From: CAJBVG01 sp943372995
GTDB lineage: Bacteria > Bacteroidota > Bacteroidia > Sphingobacteriales > Sphingobacteriaceae
DNA length: 64,000 nt
Assembly: GCA_943372995.1 (NCBI GenBank)
Contig: CALSAQ010000004.1
Coordinates: forward strand, 186,001-250,000
Direction of reading: 5' to 3'
Part shown: positions 26,724 through 35,558 of the stretch, piece by piece
How positions within the stretch are numbered: the first letter of the stretch is position 1
Layout: each line of letters opens with the position of its first letter
Notes under the pieces: model-generated
What the model was told of the DNA's origin: nothing
Database searches by the model: none
What the model saw: the letters and a program-made list of their open reading frames with translations, nothing else
Translations under genes and position numbers: made by a program

Positions 26724-28127
26724 ATGAGAAACGTGTATATATATGTGGTTTTTTTTCTATTTACGGCATCATTTTTTGCCTGTAAATCAGATTTAGAAAT
26801 TACTACAAGCCCAGATGCTAAATTAGAATTTTCTACAGATACTATCTTGTTTGATACGGTGTTTACAACCGTTGGTTCCGTAACCAAAAGATTTAAAATA
26901 TACAATAGGAATAATAAGGCCTTAAATATTACCAATGTTGATTTGGTCGATTCGACTTCTTTTGCAACATACCGTTTAAATATTGATGGTTTTGCAGGGA
27001 ACCATCTGAAAAATATTGAGATACCCGCTAACGATTCTATTTTTGCTTTTGTAGAAATTACCGTTAAAGGTACGGCTAGTGGTAGTCAGCTCCCGTTTTT
27101 TGTATCCGAACAAATTTCATTTGAAACGAATTCGAATATTCAAAAAATGGAGTTGGTGGCTTTTGGACAAAATGCGCACTTTTTGGTTGATTCTGTTTTA
27201 ACAGGAAATGTAACTTGGAATAACGATTTACCATATGTAATCTACGGTGGAATATTAATAGATACCTTGAGTTCATTAACGATAAATCCTGGTGTTAAAA
27301 TATACATGCATAATAATGCTATTATACTCGCAAAAGGAACTTTACAAATTAATGCTACTCGGTCTGATAGTGTAATTATTCAAGGAGATAGGAGAGAAAT
27401 ACAATTTTACAATGAACCAGGTCAATGGAATGGTATTCAGTTTTTACCAGGTAGTATAAATAATAAAATAAATTATACCACCATAAAAGGAAGCATATTT
27501 GGAGTGATAGTGGGTACTTATCCACTTTATGGAATTCAACCTCAAGTTGAAATAACAAACTCAATTGTAAAATATAGTACAGTTACAGGTTTTTATTTGA
27601 TTGATGGGAATGTGAACTTATATAACAATCTTGTTTTTGCTTGTGGCCAGTATGCACTGCTTACTCAATTGGGAGGTAAATATAATATTGTACATAATAC
27701 TTTTGCTCAAACAAATAGTTTCACGAGTAGACAAACTCCAGCTGTTGCTTTAACGGATTATATTTTGGTAAACGATATTCCTGTAACAGATGTATTAGAT
27801 GTTTATTTTGTAAATAATATTGTAACAGGAACTCTTAAAGATGAAATGATTACTGATGAGAAAGCTTCTACTGTAAACAATATTAATATCAATTATAATT
27901 TACTCAAAACCTCTAAATTATGGTCAGCTACAAATTTGTTAAACGCAGATCCACTATTTAAGGATCCAAGTATTACTTTGAGTAATAATTTCACAGAAAA
28001 CTATCGTTTAAAGCAGAATTCTACAGTACGAGGTAAGGCCAATTATCAAACAAATCCGGCTGTAATTCTTCAAGATGCAGACGGAATTTTCAGATTAAAT
28101 CCCTCTACCATAGGATGTTACGAATAA
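26724..28127 (+). CDS. Right-handed beta-helix lipoprotein
   Basis: 467-residue lipoprotein: signal peptide ends in the lipobox SFFAC near residue 20. An Ig-like N-terminal domain (about 35-150, KRFKIYNRNNKALNI) is followed by a parallel beta-helix (about 165-430) with right-handed repeats such as LTINPGVKIYMHNNAIILAKG, of the kind annotated as choice-of-anchor or pectate-lyase-like. No catalytic residues are recognised, so a carbohydrate-binding or structural surface role is inferred. It is alone on its transcript, ended by the hairpin at 28196-28229. Confidence 0.82.
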   Translation: MRNVYIYVVFFLFTASFFACKSDLEITTSPDAKLEFSTDTILFDTVFTTVGSVTKRFKIYNRNNKALNITNVDLVDSTSFATYRLNIDGFAGNHLKNIEIPANDSIFAFVEITVKGTASGSQLPFFVSEQISFETNSNIQKMELVAFGQNAHFLVDSVLTGNVTWNNDLPYVIYGGILIDTLSSLTINPGVKIYMHNNAIILAKGTLQINATRSDSVIIQGDRREIQFYNEPGQWNGIQFLPGSINNKINYTTIKGSIFGVIVGTYPLYGIQPQVEITNSIVKYSTVTGFYLIDGNVNLYNNLVFACGQYALLTQLGGKYNIVHNTFAQTNSFTSRQTPAVALTDYILVNDIPVTDVLDVYFVNNIVTGTLKDEMITDEKASTVNNININYNLLKTSKLWSATNLLNADPLFKDPSITLSNNFTENYRLKQNSTVRGKANYQTNPAVILQDADGIFRLNPSTIGCYE

Positions 28128-28195
28128 TTTAAAAATATTTGCAACTTTTTGTAACCAGCCCCGTAAAAACCAAACGAGAGCGTAAATTAAATTAT

Positions 28196-28229
28196 GTTAA
28201 AGGGCCACACGATGTTGTGGCCTTTTAAC
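28196..28229. terminator. Bidirectional hairpin terminator
   Basis: A 14-bp stem (one G-U pair) with core GGCCACA/TGTGGCC and a 6-nt loop lies between convergent genes and is followed by T-rich sequence on the right and A-rich on the left. Confidence 0.86.
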
Positions 28230-28244
28230 TTTTTAGGCTTTTTC

Positions 28245-29516
28245 TTATTTGTATAGTGGAAAATCTTTCATCCACGCATTTACTTCTTTTTTTACTTTTT
28301 TAATTACTTTTTCATCTTCTGGATTCATCAATACCTTGTCGATTAATTCCACAATTTTATCCATGTGTTTTTCTTTCATTCCTCTACTAGATATTGCTGC
28401 AGTTCCAACACGAATACCTGAGGTTACAAATGGCGATTTATCATCGAACGGAACCATATTTTTATTGATGGTAATATCTGCTAGAACTAAAGCATTTTCT
28501 GCGGCTTTCCCAGTAATATTTTTATTTCTAAGGTCAATTAACATTAAATGATTATCAGTGCCGCCAGAAATAATTTCATATCCCCTGTTTACAAATGCCT
28601 TTGCCATTGCTTGAGCATTTTTCTTTACTTGTAAGATGTATTTGAAATACGAATCCGACAATGCTTCACCAAATGCAACAGCCTTTGCAGCAATAACATG
28701 TTCTAAAGGACCTCCCTGAGTACCAGGGAAAACAGCGCCATCTAATATTGCCGACATCATTTTTGTTTCACCTTTTGGAGTTTTTAATCCCCAAGGATTT
28801 TCAAAATCTTTACCCATCATAATTAATCCACCTCTAGGTCCTCTTAAAGTTTTGTGTGTTGTTGTTGTAACAATATGGCAGTGGGGAAGAGGATCATTTA
28901 GTAAGCCGCGAGCTATCATACCTGCGGGGTGCGAAATATCGGCAAGCAATAAAGCTCCAACTTTATCAGCAACTTTACGCATGCGTTTATAATCCCAATC
29001 TCTTGAATAGGCAGATGCGCCACAAATAATCAATTTTGGTTTTTCTTTTAAGGCAATCTTTTCAAATTTATCGTAGTTAATTAAGCCAGTTTCTTTTTCT
29101 ACTCCATAGAAGCTCGGCTTATAAAGCTGGCCAGAGAAATTAACGGGTGAACCATGGGTTAAATGACCACCATGAGACAAGTCGAATCCAAGTATTTTAT
29201 CCCCAGGTTTTAGTACAGCTAACATAACCGCGGCATTTGCCTGCGCCCCTGAATGAGGTTGTACGTTAGCCCAGCTAGCTCCAAACAATTCTTTTATGCG
29301 GTCAATGGCTAGTTGCTCAACTTGATCAACAACCTGACAACCTCCATAATACCTTTTACCTGGTAAGCCTTCTGCATATTTATTGGTTAGGCAAGAACCT
29401 TGCGCTTCCATCACTTGTTTAGATACAAAATTTTCAGAAGCAATTAACTCTATCCCCTCTTCTTGGCGATGTGCTTCCTGATCGATTAGTTTAAATATTT
29501 GTTGATCTCTTTTCAT
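28245..29516 (-). CDS. glyA: Serine hydroxymethyltransferase
   Basis: PLP enzyme interconverting serine and glycine with tetrahydrofolate; source of one-carbon units. 423 residues, full length. The N-terminus has the ELIASENFVS segment; then KYAEGLPGKRYYGGC (substrate and PLP phosphate contacts), the VTTTTHKTLRGPRGG motif with the PLP-binding Lys, and the C-terminal VTSGIRVGTAAISSRGM with the carboxylate-binding Arg. Convergent with the lipoprotein upstream of it and divergent from the nucleotidyltransferase at 29606. Confidence 0.97.
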   Translation of the reverse strand: MKRDQQIFKLIDQEAHRQEEGIELIASENFVSKQVMEAQGSCLTNKYAEGLPGKRYYGGCQVVDQVEQLAIDRIKELFGASWANVQPHSGAQANAAVMLAVLKPGDKILGFDLSHGGHLTHGSPVNFSGQLYKPSFYGVEKETGLINYDKFEKIALKEKPKLIICGASAYSRDWDYKRMRKVADKVGALLLADISHPAGMIARGLLNDPLPHCHIVTTTTHKTLRGPRGGLIMMGKDFENPWGLKTPKGETKMMSAILDGAVFPGTQGGPLEHVIAAKAVAFGEALSDSYFKYILQVKKNAQAMAKAFVNRGYEIISGGTDNHLMLIDLRNKNITGKAAENALVLADITINKNMVPFDDKSPFVTSGIRVGTAAISSRGMKEKHMDKIVELIDKVLMNPEDEKVIKKVKKEVNAWMKDFPLYK

Positions 29517-29577
29517 GCCTTAAAAATATATATTTTTTAACAAAAAAGGTCAATTTCGTATCAATAGTAATTTGTTG

Positions 29578-29585
29578 TAACTTCG
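29578..29585 (+). promoter_or_regulatory. Candidate -7 element for nucleotidyltransferase
   Basis: TAACTTCG, the same variant core as at 26710, 20 nt before the ATG at 29606. Confidence 0.35.
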
Positions 29586-29605
29586 ACCTTGAAAGGATTC
29601 CCCTA

Positions 29606-30595
29606 ATGAAAGCAATAATTCCAGTAGCAGGTATAGGAAGTCGATTACGCCCTCATACACACACACAACCCAAGGCCCTTGTACCCGTGGCGGGTAAACC
29701 TATTTTAGGGCATATAATTGATTCTTTGAAGGAAGTAGGTATTAACGAATTTATTTTTGTGATAGGATACCTTGGTGATAAAATTCAGACCTATGTTGTT
29801 GAAAAATATCCCGAATTAAAGAAATCCTTTGTAGTGCAAGCTCAAAAAGAAGGTATTGGACACGCCATATGGACTGCAAAAGAAATGGTGAGTGCAAATG
29901 ATCAGTTATTAATAGTTTTAGGAGATACCATTTTTGATGTCCATTTACAAGAGTTTGTAGACTTGCCCTATTCAACAGTTGGTGTTAAAAAGGTCGAGGA
30001 TCCAAGAAATTTTGGTGTAGTAGAAAGCGATGAAGATGGTTTTGTAACTCGATTAGTTGAAAAGCCTATGATTCCAAAATCGAACATGGCTATGGTTGGC
30101 TTATACAAAATCAAAGAGGGTAAACTATTGATGGATACCTTGGATGATAACATCAGAAAAAACTTACGTACCTACAATGAATTTCAACTTACCGATGCAT
30201 TGATGCATATGGTTGAAAAAGGTGTAAAAATACAGTCGTTTAAAGTAGAGGAGTGGTATGATTGTGGAAAAAAGGAAGTCCTACTTGCTACCAACGCCAT
30301 GTTATTGAGTAGGCAGCCCGATCAACAAACATTAAATTTTAATAATACTATTATTATTCCTCCCGTTAGTATAGCGTCTAACTGCAGAATACAGAATTCT
30401 ATCATTGGTCCGAATGTATCAATAGGCGAAAATACTTATGTAGATCATTCGATATTAAAGAACTCAATTATAGGCTCGTTCTCACAATTGGAAGATGTAG
30501 TATTGAAAGATTCTTTAGTAGGAAGTGATGCCTCTTTAAAAGGGTTAAGCCAAAGTTTGAACCTTGGAGATAGTACAGAAATTAGTTTTTCATAA
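29606..30595 (+). CDS. Sugar-1-phosphate nucleotidyltransferase with left-handed beta-helix tail
   Basis: 329-residue NTP_transferase protein. The N-terminal loop VAGIGSRLRPHTHTQPKALVPV is the nucleotide-binding signature (G-x-G-x-R-L-x-P and PK), and a GDTIFD motif supplies the metal-binding Asp. A VEDPRNFGVVE strand and an EWYDCGKKE segment follow. The C-terminal quarter is a hexapeptide beta-helix (IIGPNVSIG). The enzyme would activate hexose-1-phosphate with NTP; the sugar is unknown. A paralogue sits at 34548-35558. No sugar-pathway neighbours lie directly adjacent. Confidence 0.87.
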   Translation: MKAIIPVAGIGSRLRPHTHTQPKALVPVAGKPILGHIIDSLKEVGINEFIFVIGYLGDKIQTYVVEKYPELKKSFVVQAQKEGIGHAIWTAKEMVSANDQLLIVLGDTIFDVHLQEFVDLPYSTVGVKKVEDPRNFGVVESDEDGFVTRLVEKPMIPKSNMAMVGLYKIKEGKLLMDTLDDNIRKNLRTYNEFQLTDALMHMVEKGVKIQSFKVEEWYDCGKKEVLLATNAMLLSRQPDQQTLNFNNTIIIPPVSIASNCRIQNSIIGPNVSIGENTYVDHSILKNSIIGSFSQLEDVVLKDSLVGSDASLKGLSQSLNLGDSTEISFS

Positions 30596-30645
30596 CAGAA
30601 TTACATCATACAAAACATATAATAATAACAAACAAATAAAAAACA

Positions 30646-31329
30646 ATGACATTAAAAAGATTCGCATTATTAGCATTATTAATTTCTATCACAACAACCT
30701 CAGTTATTGCACAAACCCCTTATCGTAAAAAAGTTTATCATAAAGTTACGAAACAACTAGTTGAAGAATATGATACCAATGATTCTACAACAGTGAATAA
30801 GATAGGATATTATGCAAGGTATAATGCTCAAAATGGAAAAATGATTAAGCAAGGATCATTTAAAGATAATGTAAGAACTGGAGTGTGGTCTTTTTATGAT
30901 GATAGTACAAAAATAAATTTTAGATATAACTACACTTCTGGAATGGTTATGTTTTCTAAACCTGATACATTGAGTAAATATTTTTTAAGAGAAGCAGGAA
31001 TAGATACCAACTTTTATAAAGACTTAGCTCAGGTTCCTTTATTTATAGGAGGTCCAGTAGAGTATAGAGATTTTATTCAATCGAATTTAAGGTATCCAAA
31101 CGTTGCTAAAGAGTTTGAAGTGAAGGGTACAGTAGTTGCAAGCTTCGTAATAGGTTCTAATGGCTATCCTGAAAAAGAGAGTCGTAAAATTGTTAAAGGT
31201 TTAGGATATGGTTGCGATGAAGAAGTTCTTCGATTAATAAATCTTATGCCAAGATGGGTACCTGCCAGAAAATCGGCTGAGGTTCGTCAATTATACTACA
31301 TGACATTTAAATTTGATCCGAAGAAATAA
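30646..31329 (+). CDS. Secreted protein with TonB C-terminal-like domain
   Basis: 227 residues with signal peptide cleaved before Gln (SVIAQ). Middle part contains a YwqK/MORN-like GSFKDNVRTGVWSFY segment. The C-terminal ~90 residues, including FIQSNLRYPNVAKE, VKGTVVASFVIGSNGYPE and the Trp-containing PRWVPARKS, match the TonB C-terminal domain that contacts TonB-dependent transporters. There is no N-terminal Pro-rich linker, so it is unlike the classic inner-membrane TonB and is probably a periplasmic or surface variant. It begins a tight + operon that continues to dut. Confidence 0.78.
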   Translation: MTLKRFALLALLISITTTSVIAQTPYRKKVYHKVTKQLVEEYDTNDSTTVNKIGYYARYNAQNGKMIKQGSFKDNVRTGVWSFYDDSTKINFRYNYTSGMVMFSKPDTLSKYFLREAGIDTNFYKDLAQVPLFIGGPVEYRDFIQSNLRYPNVAKEFEVKGTVVASFVIGSNGYPEKESRKIVKGLGYGCDEEVLRLINLMPRWVPARKSAEVRQLYYMTFKFDPKK

Positions 31330-31331
31330 TA

Positions 31332-32279
31332 ATGGAAAATAGAATTACTCAACTTTTTGGGATACAATATCCCATCATTCAAGCGGGTATGATATGGTGT
31401 AGTGGATGGAGGTTAGCCTCTGCAGTATCTAATGCAGGCGGGCTAGGAATAATAGGTGCAGGTTCTATGTACCCTGATGTATTAAGAGAGCATATTCAAA
31501 AGTGTAAATCAGCAACAGATAAACCTTTTGCTGTTAATTTACCATTGTTATATCCAGATATTGATAAACATATTGAGATTATTATTTCTGAAGGTGTTAA
31601 AATAGTTTTTACATCGGCAGGTAATCCAATGACTTGGACTGCAAAATTAAAAGAACATGGAATTACAGTAGTTCATGTAATTGCCAATGTGAAATTTGCA
31701 ATGAAATGTGAAGAAGCTGGGGTTGATGCCATAGTTGCAGAAGGCTTTGAAGCGGGTGGGCATAATGGTAAAGAAGAAACAACTACATTGTGTTTAATTC
31801 CAATGATTAAAGAAGCTGTAAAAATTCCTGTAATTGCAGCTGGAGGTATTGCAACTGGAAGAGCAATGTTAGCTTGTTTTGCTTTAGGTGCAGAAGGAGT
31901 ACAGGTCGGTTCAAGGTTTGCTGCGTCAATAGAATCATCAGCCCACGAAAATTTCAAACAAAGAATTATTAATACGCCAGAAGGTGGAACACAGTTATCG
32001 TTAAAGAGATTAGTTCCAGTGAGGTTGATAAAAAATGAATTTTATCAACAGGTTCAAGCAGCCGAAGAAAGAGGAGCTCCTCGTCATGAATTAGCCGAAC
32101 TACTTGGTAGAGCAAGAGCGAAGAAGGGAATGTTTGAAGGTGATATGGTGGAAGGAGAATTAGAGATTGGTCAAATTGCAGGTTTAATAAAAGAAATATT
32201 GCCAGCAGAAACAATATTGAATAATATCTTACACGAATTCAGAATTGCACAATCGGAACTAAGTCAACTCAGTATTTAA
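31332..32279 (+). CDS. Nitronate monooxygenase/FabK-family flavoprotein
   Basis: 315-residue FMN TIM barrel. Opening GIQYPIIQAGMIWCSGWRLA and the AVSNAGGLGIIGAGS loop are typical of the 2-nitropropane dioxygenase fold. EGFEAGGHNG holds the candidate catalytic His, and IPVIAAGGIATGRAM and EGVQVGSRFAAS bind the FMN phosphate. FabK enoyl-ACP reductases share these motifs, and the pattern does not decide between nitronate detoxification and fatty-acid synthesis. It is in an operon (2-nt spacing on both sides) with a TonB-like protein and acylphosphatase. Confidence 0.86.
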   Translation: MENRITQLFGIQYPIIQAGMIWCSGWRLASAVSNAGGLGIIGAGSMYPDVLREHIQKCKSATDKPFAVNLPLLYPDIDKHIEIIISEGVKIVFTSAGNPMTWTAKLKEHGITVVHVIANVKFAMKCEEAGVDAIVAEGFEAGGHNGKEETTTLCLIPMIKEAVKIPVIAAGGIATGRAMLACFALGAEGVQVGSRFAASIESSAHENFKQRIINTPEGGTQLSLKRLVPVRLIKNEFYQQVQAAEERGAPRHELAELLGRARAKKGMFEGDMVEGELEIGQIAGLIKEILPAETILNNILHEFRIAQSELSQLSI

Positions 32280-32280
32280 G

Positions 32281-32550
32281 ATGAAGCATTACAATATAAA
32301 AGTAAGAGGAAAGGTTCAGGGAGTTTTTTTTAGAGAGGGTACAAAGGCAGTTGCAGATCAATTAGGTGTAAAGGGTTTGATAAGAAATGAGACAGATGGA
32401 TCTGTGTACATTGAAGTAGAAGGAGAGGACTGGCTATTGGAAAATTTCTTAGAGTGGTGTTCAGAAGGTCCCGACCGTGCACAAGTAGAATCAGTGGAGA
32501 AAGAAGAATCGGAGATTGTAGGTTTCGATAATTTTATAGTGAAAAAATAA
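32281..32550 (+). CDS. acyP: Acylphosphatase
   Basis: 89-residue enzyme hydrolysing acyl phosphates. Catalytic Arg18 lies in GKVQGVFFREG and catalytic Asn36 in GLIRNETDGSV, both intact. Only 1 nt separates it from the upstream flavoprotein, and the next gene starts 4 nt downstream. Confidence 0.95.
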   Translation: MKHYNIKVRGKVQGVFFREGTKAVADQLGVKGLIRNETDGSVYIEVEGEDWLLENFLEWCSEGPDRAQVESVEKEESEIVGFDNFIVKK

Positions 32551-32554
32551 ACCT

Positions 32555-34069
32555 TTGGCAAGTATAAAGAAACTCGCATCGCAAACTGCTTATTATGGCA
32601 TAAGTAGTATTCTGGGTAGAATGCTTAACTATGCTTTAGTTCCTTTGCACACAAGGGTATTAAGTAATCAGCAAGATTATGGTATTGTAGGAGAAATGTA
32701 TGCATACGTTACATTTCTAAATATTATTTTTCTGTATGGAATGGAAACAGCCTTTTTCCGTTTCGCATCAAAATCAGAACATCCAAAAGAAGTTTATAAT
32801 AATGTGTTTAGTAGTGTGCTATTTAGTTCCATACTATTTTGCAGCTTACTTTTCATTGCATCTCCAACTATTTTATGGGCATTAAGTGGAGAAGCTTCTT
32901 CTTCATTGTATAGGATAGAATACTTGTATTTGTTTATTGCTATAATGGGCTTAGACGCAATTGTTGCAATACCTTTTGCTAAACTTAGGCTAGAGAATAG
33001 ACCAATAAAATTTGCCTTTGTTAGAATTGCAAATATCTGTATAAACGTATTCTTAAATATTTATTTTTTAGTATTCTGCCCCTATTGGAAATCGATTCAC
33101 CCCGAGAGTATTCTCGCGTCATTCTATAATGCGAATGATTTAGTGTATTACATTTTCTTATCGGGCTTTATTGCAAGTTTCTTAACCCTGTTTTTTCTAT
33201 TCCAAGAGATTATCGTTGTTAAAATAAAATGGGTTTGGGTTGAAATGAAACCTATATTATTATTTTCAATTCCCTTGCTTTTTGCAGGTTTGGCGGGGAT
33301 GACCAATGAAACTCTAGATAGAATTTTATTGAAATATTATTTGCCAGGAACCATGGAAGAGCGTTTAGCTCAAATAGGTATTTATAATGCAGCTTATAAG
33401 CTTTCTATATTTATGACATTAGCAGTTCAAGCATTCAGAATGGCTGCTGAGCCGTTCTTTTTTTCGATTCATAAAAATGTAGACGCAAAAAAAGTATATG
33501 CAAAAGTGATGAATTATTTTGTGCTAGTATGTTCTGTCATTTTTCTAGGAGTAGTTTTTCACTTACAGATTTTGGAGTATATTTTGGGAGAAAAGTATCG
33601 TGAGGGTTTAGGAGTTGTACCAATATTACTATTTGCAAATTTATTTCTTGGTATTTATCTTAATCTTTCTATTTGGTATAAAGTTAATGATAAAACTAAA
33701 TACGGTGCATATATTACTTTCTTTGGAGCAGGAATTACTATTGTTCTAAATATATTACTCATCCCTGTTTTAGGTTACATGGGCTCGGCTTATACCACTG
33801 CAATATGTTATATAGCCATGGCAGTTGTCTGTTACATTGCTGGGCAAAAGTTTTACAGAGTGCCTTATCAACTAAACATATTAGGAAAGTTTTTGGTAAT
33901 TATGCTGGTGTTTTATTTTATTGAGATATTAATAAAAAAATCGATATCAACAGAAGATTTATTGATAAACCAATCTATTGATACTAGTCTGTTTTTAATA
34001 TATTTAGTTTATTCGTTTATACAATTTAAAAAACTGAATTTAAGTAATGCTACAATTGAAAGTAATTAA
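32555..34069 (+). CDS. Polysaccharide flippase, MOP superfamily (Wzx/MATE-like)
   Basis: 504-residue inner-membrane protein with about 12-14 hydrophobic segments. TTG start following a 4-nt gap after acyP. The N-terminus MASIKKLASQTAYYGISSIL and the ETAFFRFASK and AYKLSIFMTLAVQAFRMAAEPFFF segments are typical of Bacteroidota oligosaccharide flippases. It likely flips lipid-linked oligosaccharides or related lipids to the periplasmic face. It overlaps dut by 23 nt. The substrate is not known, and it is 20 kb from the polysaccharide locus. Confidence 0.86.
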   Translation: MASIKKLASQTAYYGISSILGRMLNYALVPLHTRVLSNQQDYGIVGEMYAYVTFLNIIFLYGMETAFFRFASKSEHPKEVYNNVFSSVLFSSILFCSLLFIASPTILWALSGEASSSLYRIEYLYLFIAIMGLDAIVAIPFAKLRLENRPIKFAFVRIANICINVFLNIYFLVFCPYWKSIHPESILASFYNANDLVYYIFLSGFIASFLTLFFLFQEIIVVKIKWVWVEMKPILLFSIPLLFAGLAGMTNETLDRILLKYYLPGTMEERLAQIGIYNAAYKLSIFMTLAVQAFRMAAEPFFFSIHKNVDAKKVYAKVMNYFVLVCSVIFLGVVFHLQILEYILGEKYREGLGVVPILLFANLFLGIYLNLSIWYKVNDKTKYGAYITFFGAGITIVLNILLIPVLGYMGSAYTTAICYIAMAVVCYIAGQKFYRVPYQLNILGKFLVIMLVFYFIEILIKKSISTEDLLINQSIDTSLFLIYLVYSFIQFKKLNLSNATIESN

Positions 34070-34481
34070 TAAATCAAAACATAGTTTACCTTCTTATGAA
34101 ACTATACATTCTGCTGGCTTAGATCTAAGAGCAAACATAGACGAACAAATTATTCTTAATTCTTTTGAACGTGTATTAATCCCCACGGGTTTATTTATAG
34201 AATTACCAATAGGCTATGAAGCGCAAATACGACCACGAAGTGGTTTGGCATTTAAGCACGGAATAACAGTACTAAATTCTCCAGGAACCATAGATGCGGA
34301 TTATAGAGGGGAGATAAAAATATTACTCATCAATCTATCTAACGAAGCTTTTACAATTAACGATGGTGAAAGAATTGCTCAAATGATAGTAAGTAAGCAC
34401 GAACAAATTGAGTGGCAGATGGTTGATACTCTATCTGAAACCGATAGAGGTGCTGGAGGTTATGGACATACTGGAAAGTAG
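34047..34481 (+). CDS. dut: dUTP diphosphatase
   Basis: 144-residue trimeric dUTPase that hydrolyses dUTP to dUMP. All five motifs are visible: AGLDLRA, PRSGLAFKHG, NSPGTIDADYRGEI, ERIAQMIV and the C-terminal flexible DRGAGGYGHTG. Starts inside the end of the flippase gene, so expression is probably coupled. Confidence 0.97.
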   Translation: MLQLKVINKSKHSLPSYETIHSAGLDLRANIDEQIILNSFERVLIPTGLFIELPIGYEAQIRPRSGLAFKHGITVLNSPGTIDADYRGEIKILLINLSNEAFTINDGERIAQMIVSKHEQIEWQMVDTLSETDRGAGGYGHTGK

Positions 34482-34509
34482 TATCGTACCCGATACTCAT
34501 ATTTTTTGT

Positions 34510-34517
34510 TATTTTTG
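34510..34517 (+). promoter_or_regulatory. Candidate -7 element for the 34548 operon
   Basis: TATTTTTG fits TAnnTTTG and lies 30 nt before the ATG at 34548, in the only sizeable gap of this gene series. Confidence 0.4.
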
Positions 34518-34547
34518 CCTCTTTAATACCTACAAAACACTTATCAA

Positions 34548-35558
34548 ATGAGAATAATAGTGCCAATGGCAGGAATGGGCAAAAGAATGCGCCCTCATAC
34601 GTTAACAACACCAAAACCATTAATTCCAGTAGCAGGCAAAGCAATTGTACAACGCTTGGTGGAAGATATTACAAAAGTTTGCGGCCAAAAAGTAGAAGAA
34701 ATAGCCTATATCATAGGTGATTTCGGTAAAGAAGCAGAACAGAATTTAATAAAAGTAGCAGAGAATCTTGGAGCAAAAGGTTCAATATATTACCAGAAGG
34801 AAGCCTTAGGTACTGCACATGCTATCTATTGTGCTAAAGAAAGTTTAACTGGTCCAGTAGTAGTAGCTTTTGCAGATACGTTATTTAGAGCAGATTTTAC
34901 TTTAGACGCTTCTAAAGATGGAATCATTTGGGTACAACAAATTGAAGATCCTCGTCAGTTTGGAGTAGTAAAGGTGAATAGTGAAAATGTTATTACCGAC
35001 TTTGTTGAGAAACCACAGGAATTTGTCTCTGATTTAGCCATAATTGGCATCTACTATTTTAAAGATGGTGATTATTTGAAATCAGAAATAGAATACCTTT
35101 TAAACAACGATATTAAAGAAAAGGGAGAATATCAGTTAACCAATGCTTTAGAGAACATGAAGCAAAAAGGAACAAAATTCTCTCCAGGTAAAGTCGACGA
35201 ATGGTTAGATTGTGGTAATAAAGATGCTACAGTATATACCAATCAAAGAGTTCTGGAAAATGTAAAAACTTATGAGAATTTAAAAGCAAACTCAGCAGTT
35301 ATAGTGAATTCGGAGATTATTGAGCCCTGCTTTATTGGAGAAAATGTACACATTGAGAATTCTACAATTGGACCTCATGTTTCGTTAGGGGATAATACTA
35401 AGGTATTGGATTCCGTTATAAGCAACAGTATAATACAAACAAATGTAAAAGCAGAAGGCAGTCGAATTAACAACTCTTTGATTGGTCATTATGCAGAATT
35501 GAAAGGAGCCAATGGATCATACAGTATCAGCGATTACTCGACTGTTCAGCCGAGTTAA
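34548..35558 (+). CDS. Sugar-1-phosphate nucleotidyltransferase, paralogue of 29606 gene
   Basis: 336 residues. Same architecture as the paralogue: the MAGMGKRMRPHTLTTPKPLI nucleotide loop, the FADTLF metal motif, IEDPRQFGVVKVN, EWLDCGNKD, and a C-terminal beta-helix (STIGPHVSLGD). The Met for Leu in KRMRP and a longer loop (KVCGQKVEEIAYIIG) are differences from 29606. In Bacteroidota this gene is commonly beside dut and a TPR/DUF4292 cassette as here, so it may serve envelope sugar supply. The 3' end overlaps the TPR gene by 47 nt. The sugar is unknown. Confidence 0.86.
   Translation: MRIIVPMAGMGKRMRPHTLTTPKPLIPVAGKAIVQRLVEDITKVCGQKVEEIAYIIGDFGKEAEQNLIKVAENLGAKGSIYYQKEALGTAHAIYCAKESLTGPVVVAFADTLFRADFTLDASKDGIIWVQQIEDPRQFGVVKVNSENVITDFVEKPQEFVSDLAIIGIYYFKDGDYLKSEIEYLLNNDIKEKGEYQLTNALENMKQKGTKFSPGKVDEWLDCGNKDATVYTNQRVLENVKTYENLKANSAVIVNSEIIEPCFIGENVHIENSTIGPHVSLGDNTKVLDSVISNSIIQTNVKAEGSRINNSLIGHYAELKGANGSYSISDYSTVQPS

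Noticed and set aside
26654..26935. Minus-strand ORF of 93 residues opposite the start of the lipoprotein gene
   Set aside because: It overlaps the real lipoprotein gene and the divergent promoter gap, and shows no family features or plausible start context.
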